Of a stretch of DNA of 34,685 bases, positions 6,730-15,161 are shown piece after piece. Source of the DNA: UM-FILTER-37-12 sp964344965. Its GTDB lineage: Bacteria > Patescibacteriota > Patescibacteriia > Magasanikbacterales > UBA922. The notes beneath the pieces are model-generated. The model was not told where the DNA came from and ran no database searches. It worked only from the letters and a program-made list of their open reading frames with translations. The stretch's first letter is position 1, and every line of letters starts with the position of its first letter. Position numbers and translations under genes: made by a program. The stretch is from contig CAYFPJ010000011.1 of the NCBI GenBank assembly GCA_964344965.1, forward strand, positions 1-34,685. The letters run 5' to 3'.

Positions 6730-6758
6730 ATGATAGCAAAAATTTGTGCTTATTTCAA
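6730..6758 (-). promoter_or_regulatory. Promoter for the glycosyltransferase
   Basis: On the minus strand, TTGAAA (6753-6758), 17-base spacer, TATCAT (6730-6735). The predicted start point falls near 6723-6724, so the message would be almost leaderless. The -35 box is four bases from the divergent -35 box of ftsH. Confidence 0.65.
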
Positions 6759-6762
6759 TGGA

Positions 6763-6791
6763 TTGACAAAACGGTTATTTTCCAATATAAT
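6763..6791 (+). promoter_or_regulatory. Consensus sigma-70-type promoter for ftsH
   Basis: TTGACA (6763-6768), 17-base spacer, TATAAT (6786-6791): a perfect match to the housekeeping consensus at optimal spacing. It implies a leader of roughly 110 bases that contains the TACGAAA inverted repeat. Confidence 0.85.
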
Positions 6792-6805
6792 ATCCAAACG
6801 TACTT

Positions 6806-6900
6806 TATATGCGAAAATACGAAAGGTGCGAAAGGTGCGAAATTTTGACCTTATTTGAGTATAAGTTCGTAAATTTCGTATCTTTCGTAATTTCGTAAAT
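6806..6900. repeat. TACGAAA/GCGAAAGGT inverted repeat in the ftsH leader
   Basis: The left arm (about 6809-6844) iterates CGAAAGGTG with a 9-base period. The right arm (6866-6900) carries TTCGTAAATTTCGTATC and TTCGTAATTTCGTAAAT. The pair can form an imperfect hairpin of about 33 bp around ATTTGAGTATAA in the ftsH message. It belongs to the same family as 687-930. Confidence 0.7.
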
Positions 6901-6911
6901 AACTATTGTTT

Positions 6912-8759
6912 ATGAAGAATTTGATTAAGAATTTTGGTATTGTTTTTTTAGTTTTACTAAGCATGGCTGCTTTGTGGACACTGTCTTCTGCTGGCCAAAA
7001 AGAGCCAGAAATAGTCGACTTCGGGAGATTGGTAGCTGAAATAAATGGCGGAAGTGTCAGTGAAATTGCCATAGAAGGAAATCTTGTTTTTGCTACACTA
7101 AGTGATGAAGAGGAGACTGTCTTGAAAGTCCAAAAAGAGCATGGTCAGACATTTCTCGAACTAGCCGAAGGGTATGGTGTAGAAGATGAAAAATTAAAAG
7201 CTGTAGGAGAATTGAAAGTGAAGGACCAGAGTGGATTTGGTTTTTGGCTTGGAGTTTTAGCTCCATATCTCTTTCCAATATTCTTGATTGGTATCCTTAT
7301 TTTTATGATGACCAGACAGGTCCAGGGCGTCAATAAAAGTGCGATGGGATTTGGTCAGAGTTCTGCCAAACAGACCAAACCAGACGAAAAAAATAAAAAA
7401 ACTTTCAAAGATGTGGCAGGCGCTGCTGAGGCAAAAGAGGAATTGGAAGAAGTGGTGGATTTTCTAAAAGATCCAAAAAAGTTCGCAGACATGGGAGCCA
7501 AGATACCAAAAGGTGTTTTACTTATGGGTCCTCCTGGTACTGGTAAGACACTACTCGCCAAAGCTGTGGCAGGAGAGGCGGATGTGCCATTTTTCCATAT
7601 TTCTGGTTCAGAATTTGTCGAGATGTTTGTGGGTGTTGGTGCTTCTCGTGTGAGAGATTTATTTAACAAAGCCAAGAAGACTGCGCCAGCCATCATATTT
7701 ATCGACGAGATAGATGCTGTCGGTCGCAAGCGTGGTGCTGGTCTTGGTGGAAGTCATGACGAGAGAGAGCAGACCCTCAATCAGATTCTAGTAGAGATGG
7801 ATGGGTTTGAGCCAAATCTTGGAGTGATAGTTATTGCTGCCACCAACAGGCCAGATGTACTTGATAATGCACTTCTCAGACCTGGTCGTTTTGATCGTCG
7901 TGTAGTGATTGAAAAGCCAGATATCAAAGATCGCGAACAAATTTTGAAGGTACATGCCGCCAACAAGCCACTTGCCAAAGATATTGACTTGAAAAATTTG
8001 GCAGAAAGAACCCCAGGATTTACTGGAGCTGATCTGGAAAATTTACTCAATGAGGCGGCAATCTTGGCTGTGAGAGAATCTAAAAAAGAGGTGACAGAAG
8101 AACATATTTTGGAAAGTATTGAAAAAGTCCTCTTGGGGCCACAGAAAAAATCACGAGTAATGACTGAAAAGGATAAGGAAATGACAGCTTATCACGAAGC
8201 TGGACATGCCGTGGTTGGTCACTTTTCACCAAACTGTGATCCAGTACGCAAGGTGTCAATCATTGGACGTGGTATGGCCGGCGGTTATACCCTAAGTATG
8301 CCAGAAAACGATGTTCGCTATCGCACTATTGCGATGTTCAAGGACGATATGGCCATGATGCTTGGTGGATATATTGCAGAAAAAATGATCTACGGTGATG
8401 ATCATCTGAGCACTGGTCCAAGCAGTGATCTCAAGAAAGCAACTCAGGCTGCCAAAGCCATGGTACTTCGCTATGGTATGAGTGAAAAGCTAGGTCCAAG
8501 AACTTATGGTGAGAATGAAGAGATGATTTTCTTGGCTCAAGAGATCCATGAAAAAAAGAACTACAGCGAAAAAACTGCTGAATTGATAGATGATGAAATT
8601 AATGGCTTGATAGAGGGTGCCGCCAAAAAAGCTAAAGAAATTCTAACTCAAGAAAGAGACAAGATGGAGGCTCTGGTAAAAAGATTGATGGAGGTGGAGA
8701 CGGTAGAGCAAAAAGAATTTGAAGAGATCATGTCAGGTGTTACACCAATTTCTTCTTGA
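6912..8759 (+). CDS. ftsH: ATP-dependent zinc metalloprotease FtsH
   Basis: Membrane-bound AAA+ protease that degrades misfolded membrane proteins and selected soluble proteins. 615 aa from ATG 6912; a TTG two codons earlier is in frame but less likely. There is a first membrane segment at about 8-27, an extracytoplasmic domain, and a second at about 109-132. Walker A is GPPGTGKT at 206-213, followed by Walker B IIFIDEIDAVG, the second region of homology (ATNRPDVLDNALLRPGRFDRR), and the M41 zinc site HEAGH at 428-432 with the third ligand probably Asp506 (SSDLKKAT). All key residues are intact and the length is normal. It is transcribed alone from a consensus promoter and followed by a strong terminator. 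Confidence 0.97.
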   Translation: MKNLIKNFGIVFLVLLSMAALWTLSSAGQKEPEIVDFGRLVAEINGGSVSEIAIEGNLVFATLSDEEETVLKVQKEHGQTFLELAEGYGVEDEKLKAVGELKVKDQSGFGFWLGVLAPYLFPIFLIGILIFMMTRQVQGVNKSAMGFGQSSAKQTKPDEKNKKTFKDVAGAAEAKEELEEVVDFLKDPKKFADMGAKIPKGVLLMGPPGTGKTLLAKAVAGEADVPFFHISGSEFVEMFVGVGASRVRDLFNKAKKTAPAIIFIDEIDAVGRKRGAGLGGSHDEREQTLNQILVEMDGFEPNLGVIVIAATNRPDVLDNALLRPGRFDRRVVIEKPDIKDREQILKVHAANKPLAKDIDLKNLAERTPGFTGADLENLLNEAAILAVRESKKEVTEEHILESIEKVLLGPQKKSRVMTEKDKEMTAYHEAGHAVVGHFSPNCDPVRKVSIIGRGMAGGYTLSMPENDVRYRTIAMFKDDMAMMLGGYIAEKMIYGDDHLSTGPSSDLKKATQAAKAMVLRYGMSEKLGPRTYGENEEMIFLAQEIHEKKNYSEKTAELIDDEINGLIEGAAKKAKEILTQERDKMEALVKRLMEVETVEQKEFEEIMSGVTPISS

Positions 8760-8814
8760 AAAAAAGACAGTGTAAATTATTTTATTGGTTAAATCCTGAA
8801 TAGAACTGTGCCAT

Positions 8815-8847
8815 AAAAAACACCTCGTATACGAGGTGTTTTTTTCG
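8815..8847 (+). terminator. Intrinsic terminator after ftsH
   Basis: AACACCTCGTATACGAGGTGTT is flanked by an A-run and a T-run, so it can work in both directions. The 11-bp arms are fully palindromic. Confidence 0.85.
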
Positions 8848-8955
8848 CTTTTGTTTTTAGCTTGTGGTATAATAAACAAATCATATTGTTACAAGGGATA
8901 AAGTCGGAATTAAATCATGTAAAAAATATACATCACCATATCAAATTTTGATGGT

Positions 8956-9942
8956 ATGGCAAAAGATAAAAATATGAAAAAACCTCTTTATCGCAAAGCT
9001 TTGTCCCATAGCTGGGGACTTGCTTGGAAACATGTCTGGCTCTGGCCTCTCGGTTTATTCGCAGCCTTACTTGGTCAGATGGGAATAGTTGATTTTTTTG
9101 CTAAGTTGTGGATTTCTTCTAGCGGTTCTGGCTTTGGCTCTGAATGGTTGTTATTGCCACATTTTTTTGAATTGTTTTCTCAGGCCGGAGCAGGATTCCC
9201 TGTAGGTACTTGGGGTTGGTTGGCTTTTTTGGCAGTAGTGTTTTTGGGGTTTGGAGCCTTGTTCCTTTTTGTGTCAGTTGTATCTCAAGGTGCTTTGGTG
9301 CATATCACATCCAAGTCAATGAGAAGAAAAAAATTACCAGACGTGGGCCCGTCTTGGCATGCAGGTGTGTCTCACTTTTGGAGAATTTTTGGTGTTCATG
9401 TCTTGAAAAAAATTGTCATTGCTATTGTAGCTGTTTGGGTTGGTTTTTCTACTATCAATATGATTGGTGGTTTTTCAGCGATAGACGTTTTTACATTTTT
9501 TGTAATGTTTATTTTGGCTAGTTTCATTGGTATTGTGGTTTCATTTATGTCGATTTATGCCGTGGGCTATATCGTGGTGGAAGAACATACATTTTTACAG
9601 TCTGTCAAATCTGCTTGGTGGTTATTTGTTACTCATTGGATGGTGTCTATCGAAGTAGGATTTATCATCTTCATCCTAAATATTTTATTGGGACTGGTTC
9701 TCTTGACTACAGTGTTTCTATTTTTGATTCCAGCCTTCATCACGTATTTCTTTGCCGTTCTAATAGGTCATTCATTTATATTTAGTGTCGGTCTTATTTT
9801 GTCTGCTATTTTGTATTTATTATTTGTATTTTTAGTTAGCTCTGTTTTTTCTGTATTTACTACTTCTACTTGGACATATTTGTTTATGAAAATGCATAAA
9901 AATGGAGTTTTGAGTAGGTTTTTACATTGGCACAAAAAATAA
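8956..9942 (+). CDS. Multi-pass membrane protein of unknown function
   Basis: 328 aa, strongly hydrophobic, about six membrane segments (roughly 27-48, 85-108, 145-168, 175-205, 228-258, 262-305). The N-terminus has a basic stretch and a Trp-rich start (HSWGLAWKHVWLWPLGLF), and the C-terminus is short and basic. Conserved-looking motifs are GALVHITSKSMRRKK in a cytoplasmic loop and VGYIVVEEHTFLQSVKSAW. The overall pattern resembles uncharacterised six-helix proteins frequent in Patescibacteria, but I cannot name a family or function. An alternative start is the ATG at 8974. A TATAAT box at 8868-8873 may drive it. It stands alone between the ftsH terminator and the PilB-type gene. Confidence 0.7.
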   Translation: MAKDKNMKKPLYRKALSHSWGLAWKHVWLWPLGLFAALLGQMGIVDFFAKLWISSSGSGFGSEWLLLPHFFELFSQAGAGFPVGTWGWLAFLAVVFLGFGALFLFVSVVSQGALVHITSKSMRRKKLPDVGPSWHAGVSHFWRIFGVHVLKKIVIAIVAVWVGFSTINMIGGFSAIDVFTFFVMFILASFIGIVVSFMSIYAVGYIVVEEHTFLQSVKSAWWLFVTHWMVSIEVGFIIFILNILLGLVLLTTVFLFLIPAFITYFFAVLIGHSFIFSVGLILSAILYLLFVFLVSSVFSVFTTSTWTYLFMKMHKNGVLSRFLHWHKK

Positions 9943-10012
9943 TAACTAGTGACTTAGTCACAGTCTAAAATATTATTGTTCCTGACGTCTTTTCTTTTTC
10001 GGCCTAGGGAAT

Positions 10013-10021
10013 TGATATAAA
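10013..10021 (+). promoter_or_regulatory. Extended -10 promoter of the PilB/GspE gene
   Basis: TGATATAAA (TG at 10013-10014, TATAAA at 10016-10021) just before ATG 10030. The predicted start point is about two bases before the ATG, so the transcript would be nearly leaderless. There is no clear -35 box and no Shine-Dalgarno sequence. Confidence 0.4.
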
Positions 10022-10029
10022 ATATTGTT

Positions 10030-11772
10030 ATGACTGATCTTCCTTCAATTCAAGATTTGCTCAATCAAAATAATTCTGACCAAGGAAATTCTTCAATCCA
10101 GAACGCCAATCTTCAGGTGGCTTCTTCTGAGACAGAAGATAAGTTGCATAAAAAAATAGACCAAGTCAAATTTAGAGAGAGAGAAGTTCTGGCGCAGAGA
10201 TTTGCTATGCAAATTGGCTATCCTCATATTGATTTGGAGAAATTTCCAATAAGCCAAGAAGCTCTTCGCCATGTGCCAAGACAGCAGGTGAAAGATATGG
10301 GAGTGTCTTGTTTTTATATTTCTCAAGACCAGATTCGTCTCGGAGCTCTTGACCCTACTAGAGAAGATGTGCAAGAATTTTTTGAAGACTTGCAAAAGAG
10401 GACGCACACCCAAGGGGTAATGTATGTAATCTCTCAAAAGAGTCTTGATCGGGTAGTCAGTCTTTATGACACCTTGCCCGAAATAAAGCCAGTCACAAAA
10501 GATATAGAAATAAGGGCAGAAGATTTGGAAAAAGTGCAAGCAGATGTTACGGATTTTCACTCTCTCCAAGATCTTTTGGCTAGCGCCTCTACTACTGATA
10601 TTCTTACTTTCATATTGGGTGCTGCTCTCAAAGTTGGTGCTTCCGATGTCCATGTTGAGCCAGAGCAAGATCAGGTTTTGGTTCGTCTTCGTCTTGATGG
10701 AATGTTGCATGATGCCTCAGAAATAGATAGTAAAGTATACACAAAATTAATTTCTCGTATCAAGCTTGTATCTTCCCTGAAGATAAATGTCACAGCAAAG
10801 CCTCAAGACGGGCGTTTTACCATAAAGCTTCCAGAGGGAGATGTGGATGTTCGTGTCTCTGTCATGCCTACAGTATATGGGGAGAGTGTTGTGATGCGTC
10901 TTTTACATCAATCTCGTGAAGGATTGTCCTTAGATTCTCTTGGAATTCGTGGTTCAGCATATGAAACTTTGTTGAATGAGATAAAAAGACCAAACGGCAT
11001 GATCATTACTACTGGTCCTACTGGTAGTGGTAAGACCACTACTTTGTATGCTGCTATGCACTTACTAAACAAGCCAGATGTGAAGATCATCACTTTGGAA
11101 GATCCAGTAGAATATAAAATGGAGGGGGTGAATCAAAGTCAGATTGATAAGTCAAAAGATTATACTTTTGCCAAAGGGCTCCGGTCTATTTTGCGTCAAG
11201 ATCCAGACATTGCCATGGTGGGAGAGATACGTGATCTAGAAACTGCAGATATCGCTATCCAGGCAGCTCTCACAGGACACTTGATGCTATCTACTCTCCA
11301 TACCAATAGTGCTTTTGGAGCTGTACCTCGCTTTCTCTCTATGGGGGTAAAGCCTTTCCTTCTTGCTCCGGCACTCAATGTGGTGATGGGACAAAGGTTG
11401 GTGAGGAAGCTTTGTGAATCATGTAAAACAAAGGAAATACTGGACGAATCTTCTTCAAAAAAAGTCCAAGAAATAATTTCTACCATACCAGAAAAAGAAA
11501 AAAAAGAAGTGAGTGTGGCAAACTTGATTTTTTACAAAGGAGCGGGCTGTGATGAGTGTCATGGTCTTGGCTATAAGGGAAGGGTAGGTATTTATGAGAT
11601 ATTCCCAATAGATGATGATGTTGAGAAGTATATTTTAGAAGGCAAAGTGTCTGAGCACGATATAAGAGAAATTGCTATCCAAAGAGGGGTGCTTACTATG
11701 GTACAGGATGGGGTGTTGAAGGCGCTGGATGGCATGACTTCTCTCGAAGAGGTGTTTAGAGTTATCCAATAA
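10030..11772 (+). CDS. GspE/PilB-type secretion/pilus assembly ATPase
   Basis: 580 aa, the usual size for type II secretion or type IV pilus extension ATPases. It has an N-terminal MshEN-like domain (about 45-150), then the N2 domain with DVHVEPEQDQVLVRLRLDG. Walker A is GPTGSGKT at 329-336, followed by the Asp box, Walker B (PDIAMVGEIRDLETADIAIQ), the His box LTGHLMLSTLHTNSA, and the zinc-binding tetracysteine C462-x2-C465...C507-x2-C510. All motifs are intact. It would power pilin polymerisation at the cytoplasmic membrane. No pilC, pilT, pilM or type IV prepilin gene is adjacent, so the partners must lie elsewhere; the pilin array at 0-6 kb belongs to a different (VirB2-like) family. Confidence 0.92.
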   Translation: MTDLPSIQDLLNQNNSDQGNSSIQNANLQVASSETEDKLHKKIDQVKFREREVLAQRFAMQIGYPHIDLEKFPISQEALRHVPRQQVKDMGVSCFYISQDQIRLGALDPTREDVQEFFEDLQKRTHTQGVMYVISQKSLDRVVSLYDTLPEIKPVTKDIEIRAEDLEKVQADVTDFHSLQDLLASASTTDILTFILGAALKVGASDVHVEPEQDQVLVRLRLDGMLHDASEIDSKVYTKLISRIKLVSSLKINVTAKPQDGRFTIKLPEGDVDVRVSVMPTVYGESVVMRLLHQSREGLSLDSLGIRGSAYETLLNEIKRPNGMIITTGPTGSGKTTTLYAAMHLLNKPDVKIITLEDPVEYKMEGVNQSQIDKSKDYTFAKGLRSILRQDPDIAMVGEIRDLETADIAIQAALTGHLMLSTLHTNSAFGAVPRFLSMGVKPFLLAPALNVVMGQRLVRKLCESCKTKEILDESSSKKVQEIISTIPEKEKKEVSVANLIFYKGAGCDECHGLGYKGRVGIYEIFPIDDDVEKYILEGKVSEHDIREIAIQRGVLTMVQDGVLKALDGMTSLEEVFRVIQ

Positions 11773-11781
11773 GTGGTTATC

Positions 11782-11810
11782 TTTAAGGTTCAGTCAAATT
11801 GTGATATAAT
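11782..11810 (+). promoter_or_regulatory. Extended -10 promoter for the baseplate-J-like gene
   Basis: TGATATAAT with the -10 box TATAAT at 11805-11810. A weak -35 (TTTAAG) sits 17 bases upstream. The leader to ATG 11932 would be about 115 bases. Confidence 0.5.
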
Positions 11811-11931
11811 TATCATTAGATTGAAATCATATCAAGTTTTTCAAACCCACCAAAATAAGTTAATATTTTGGCTCTATTTTGGTCAAGAATAGGTAAAACT
11901 TAATACCGGTTCATTTTAAGATATTGTTTTT

Positions 11932-13074
11932 ATGACAGCTCGTAGAAAACAAAATTTACCAGTCCAAGAGCATTCAGTAAGATTTTACAAAGTTGTTGCT
12001 CTTACTTTTTTATTTATCACTATAATATTATTTGGGGTGATAGTTTTCATGTCTTCCAAAAGAGCGATGGTTACTGTTGTCACCAAGTCAGAGCCTATTG
12101 ACGTCACTACTACTGTTGGTATAAATACCAAGGACTCAAATAAGAGAATTGATGGATTGGTGGTGGCGACAGACATGTCACTAGAACAAACTTTCAACCC
12201 TACTGGCACTCGAGAAGAAGATGGTGTTGCCACAGGGTTAGTGACTATTTATAACGAAACATCTTCTGATCAGCCCTTAGTTGCCACGACTAGATTTTTG
12301 AGTGAAGAGGGTGTCTTGTTTAGATTGCAGGAGAGAGTCTTGGTGCCAGCTGGCGGTGAAATAGAAGCAGATGTCTATGCCGATAAAGAGGGGGCTCTAG
12401 GAAATATAGGTCCAAGTAGTTTTACCATTCCTGGACTCAATGAAGCAAAACAAAAAACAATTTATGGCAAGAGCACTATACCAATGACAGGCGGTGTGAA
12501 GCAGATTGGTATTTTGGGTGATGAGGATGTGGAAAAGGCCAAGAAAGAGTTGTTGTCCGTTTTGGAAGCAGAAGGAAGGCGGGAGATACTTGAGAATAAT
12601 TCAAACTACAGTGGTGTCTTCTCAGTTACAGGAGAAAATTTTGAATTATCTAATGAGGTGGGTGAAGAAATTCCTTCCTTTATCTTAAGTGTGGAGGCGC
12701 AAGTTGTTGGTATTTTATATGAAGAAGAAATGATGGAAGAGTTGGCGGAAAGGATTTTGATGACACACGCTATTGATGATACTGAAATTATTTATCCTAG
12801 TGAAGAATCACCAGCAGTACTACTCAATGAATATGATTTGGAAGATGGGACAGCCCGTGTCGATGTCACATATACAGGAGTAGCCACTCTCAATCCAGAA
12901 AGCAAGCAGCTGAACAAATCTATGTTTTATGGTAAAACCAAGGATGAATTGAGAAGGTACCTACTATCCTTGGATCATGTTTATGGTGTGGAGGTGAATT
13001 TGCGTCCCATTTGGACGCAGACTGTTCCTCATGTCGCTGATCATATAAATTTGGTGGTGAAGAAAGTCGAGTAG
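11932..13074 (+). CDS. Membrane-anchored baseplate-J-like protein
   Basis: 380 aa. A short basic cytoplasmic N-terminus, one membrane segment at about 22-46, and a large outside domain. The stretch GVATGLVTIYNETSSDQPLV...TRFLSEEGVLFRLQERVLVPAGG and EADVYADKEGALGNIGPSSF resembles the baseplate J core. That is: a tail of extra value, then a region with GxxGNIxP-type sequence (family knowledge). Stand-alone, membrane-tethered J-like proteins are recurrent in Patescibacteria and their role is not established. No phage or contractile-injection genes surround it, so a tail function is unlikely here. It lies between pilB and thrS with its own promoter. Confidence 0.72.
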   Translation: MTARRKQNLPVQEHSVRFYKVVALTFLFITIILFGVIVFMSSKRAMVTVVTKSEPIDVTTTVGINTKDSNKRIDGLVVATDMSLEQTFNPTGTREEDGVATGLVTIYNETSSDQPLVATTRFLSEEGVLFRLQERVLVPAGGEIEADVYADKEGALGNIGPSSFTIPGLNEAKQKTIYGKSTIPMTGGVKQIGILGDEDVEKAKKELLSVLEAEGRREILENNSNYSGVFSVTGENFELSNEVGEEIPSFILSVEAQVVGILYEEEMMEELAERILMTHAIDDTEIIYPSEESPAVLLNEYDLEDGTARVDVTYTGVATLNPESKQLNKSMFYGKTKDELRRYLLSLDHVYGVEVNLRPIWTQTVPHVADHINLVVKKVE

Positions 13075-13129
13075 TCTTGATAAAAAGTGAGTCACTATTG
13101 ACAAACCCAGTTCACTGAAGTAAGCTTGG

Positions 13130-13355
13130 AATAGTGATAGGTAAGAACTAGCCCAATGTCAATCTCCTTTTGCTAGGGAGAGAAAGCCGAGACTGAGAGC
13201 TTTCTTCAAGAGGAAGACATATGGTACCATTCTTACAGTGATGAAAATTGAATTTGAGCAAAACCACGGGTGGAACCGTCCCAAAAAATATTTGAGGACC
13301 CCGGTGTAAGATTTCAAAGCAATTTTGAAGTTTTGCATCGGGTTTTTATTATTTA
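13130..13355 (+). promoter_or_regulatory. T-box leader of thrS
   Basis: The T-box core GGGTGGAACC is at 13267-13276. Upstream, GTAAGAA (13141-13147) pairs with TTCTTAC (13230-13236) to close a stem I of about 100 bases. ACC (13226-13228), a threonine codon, lies on its 3' side, the position expected for the specifier. Downstream is an intrinsic terminator (13297-13347: ACCC-GGTGTAA against TTGCATC-GGGT, then TTTTT). Uncharged tRNA-Thr would favour read-through into thrS. A TTGACA at 13098-13103 may be its -35 box, but the -10 is weak. The identification rests on motif order; folding was done by eye. Confidence 0.75.
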
Positions 13356-13365
13356 TTTCAAATAT

Positions 13366-15105
13366 ATGGATAAAGACAAATTACAATCTGTGCGTCATTC
13401 CTGCGCCCACTTGCTGGCTGCGGCCGTTTTAGATTTGTGGCCGGGTAGTCACAATGCTATAGGACCGGCGATTGGAAATGGATTTTACCAGGATTTTGAT
13501 ATGGGGGAGATGGTCATTTCTGAGAAAGATTTGCCAAAGATTGAAAAAAGAATGAAAAAAATTCTTTCTACTTGGGGTCCTTTCGAAACAGAGGAAGTTT
13601 CTATTGATCGGGCAAGAAAGGATTTTTCTCACAATCCATATAAGCTTGAATTGATTGAAGAATTTGGCAAAGATGGTAAAACCATTACTGAGAATAACCC
13701 AGGCAATTTTTTGGATTTGTGTAAGGGAGGACATAGCGAGGATCCAAAAAAAGAATTAAAAAATTTCAAACTACTCAAGGTGGCCGGTGCTTATTGGCGG
13801 GGAGATGAAAAGAATAAAATGTTAACTCGTATTTATGGCACTGCCTTTGAATCTCGGGAGGAATTAGATTCACACCTAGTCATGCTGGAAGAAGCTAAAA
13901 AGAGAGATCACAGGAAACTTGGCAAGGAGCTGGACCTGTTTGTTTTTTCTGATATGGTCGGTCCTGGTTTGCCACTGTTTACTCCCAATGGCGGTCTATT
14001 GCGTCATTTGCTTGATGATTTTGTTTGGGAACTTAGAAAGGAGAGAGGTTATGAACGAGTGGAAATTCCACATATCACCAAAAAAGATTTGTACGAGACC
14101 AGTGGTCACTGGGACAAATTTAAAGATGAACTTTTTCGAATTACCACTAGAGAAGATCATGAATTTGCAATGAAGCCTATGAATTGTCCTCATCACACTC
14201 AGATTTATAACAGGCGCAAGTGGAGTTATCGTGAAATGCCTCAGCGCTATGCCAATACTACCATGGTCTATCGTGACGAACAGACTGGTGAATTGAACGG
14301 TTTGTCTAGAGTCCGTAGTATAACGCAAGATGATGCCCATGTCTTTTGTCGTGAGTCTCAAGCAAAAGAAGAAGCTTTTAAGATTTGGGATATTATCGAA
14401 AAGTTTTATGGGGCTTTTGGATTTGATCTTCAATTTCGGCTCTCCACTCATGATCCAGAGAACATGGATGCCTATATGGGTGACATTGCCATTTGGGAAA
14501 AAGCAGTAGCTGCTTTCCGATCATGGATAGACGAGCGTGGAGTTGAGTACACAGAAGCAAAAGGAGAGGCAGCATTTTATGGACCAAAGATCGATTTTAT
14601 TGCCAAAGATTCGATTGGAAGAGAGTGGCAAGTAGCCACTATTCAGATTGATCGTAGTATGCCAGAGTCTTTTGATCTCAGCTGTGTGAATGAATCTGGA
14701 GAGGACGAGCGGGTAGTGATGCTCCATGCTGCTATTATGGGGTCTATTGAGCGCTTCATGTCTATCTTTATCGAACACACCGCTGGTAATTTTCCAGTCT
14801 GGCTTTCGCCTGTCCAGGTGCATTTTGTTCCTGTATCGGAAAAGCATGTCGACGGCACTCGTAAGATTATGGAGGAATTCAAGTCTGCTGGCATTCGTGT
14901 CAGTATCGATACTGCTGACGAAACTGTTGGTAAGAAGATTCGCAATGCCACCAAGTTTAAGACACCATATATTATTGTCGTCGGTGACAAGGAATTGGAC
15001 GGTGGGGATTTGATGATTCGAGTGAGGGGGCAGGAGGAGCAAGAGTCAGTCAGTAAGGAAGATTTTATTTCTAGGATTCGAGAAGAGATAGGAGATAGGA
15101 GATAG
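13366..15105 (+). CDS. thrS: Threonyl-tRNA synthetase (no TGS domain)
   Basis: Charges tRNA-Thr. 579 aa from ATG 13366. The frame stays open upstream to 13270, but that part is the T-box terminator, so the longer start is rejected. It begins directly with the editing domain (HSCAHLLA for HxxxH, later CKGGHSE), without the roughly 60-residue TGS domain of E. coli ThrRS; the shorter form is common in reduced genomes. Class II motifs follow: zinc/active-site MKPMNCPHHTQIY, motif 2 around MVYRDEQTGELNGLSRVR, motif 3 in HAAIMGSIERFM, and the anticodon-binding domain starting VHFVPVSEKH. The last codons and the stop (TAG) are formed by a GAGATAG heptanucleotide repeat. Confidence 0.96.
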   Translation: MDKDKLQSVRHSCAHLLAAAVLDLWPGSHNAIGPAIGNGFYQDFDMGEMVISEKDLPKIEKRMKKILSTWGPFETEEVSIDRARKDFSHNPYKLELIEEFGKDGKTITENNPGNFLDLCKGGHSEDPKKELKNFKLLKVAGAYWRGDEKNKMLTRIYGTAFESREELDSHLVMLEEAKKRDHRKLGKELDLFVFSDMVGPGLPLFTPNGGLLRHLLDDFVWELRKERGYERVEIPHITKKDLYETSGHWDKFKDELFRITTREDHEFAMKPMNCPHHTQIYNRRKWSYREMPQRYANTTMVYRDEQTGELNGLSRVRSITQDDAHVFCRESQAKEEAFKIWDIIEKFYGAFGFDLQFRLSTHDPENMDAYMGDIAIWEKAVAAFRSWIDERGVEYTEAKGEAAFYGPKIDFIAKDSIGREWQVATIQIDRSMPESFDLSCVNESGEDERVVMLHAAIMGSIERFMSIFIEHTAGNFPVWLSPVQVHFVPVSEKHVDGTRKIMEEFKSAGIRVSIDTADETVGKKIRNATKFKTPYIIVVGDKELDGGDLMIRVRGQEEQESVSKEDFISRIREEIGDRR

Positions 15106-15109
15106 GAGG
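15085..15109. repeat. GAGATAG heptanucleotide repeat across the thrS stop codon
   Basis: Three exact tandem units of GAGATAG (15085-15105) plus a partial fourth. Because 7 is not a multiple of 3, the units are read in three frames (EIGDRR), and the third unit supplies the stop codon. Confidence 0.8.
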
Positions 15110-15117
15110 TATACAAT

Positions 15118-15148
15118 AAACCCCGGGACAGCCGGGGTTTATTTATTT
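15118..15148. terminator. Shared terminator between thrS and argH
   Basis: AAACCCCGG, loop, CCGGGGTTT with a T-rich tail on the plus strand and an A/T-rich tail on the other. It serves the converging thrS and argH transcripts. Confidence 0.8.
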
Positions 15149-15161
15149 GTGCAGATTGGTG

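Noticed and set aside
10093..10710. 205-codon minus-strand open frame inside the PilB-type gene
   Set aside because: It is fully antisense to a gene with intact ATPase motifs and has no recognisable domain or promoter.
13270..13365. Longer N-terminus for threonyl-tRNA synthetase
   Set aside because: The extra 32 codons lie in the T-box antiterminator and terminator, and the homologous protein start fits ATG 13366.
14521..15116. Two minus-strand frames (173 and 157 codons) inside thrS
   Set aside because: They are antisense shadows of a conserved enzyme; composition is explained by the codon use of thrS.
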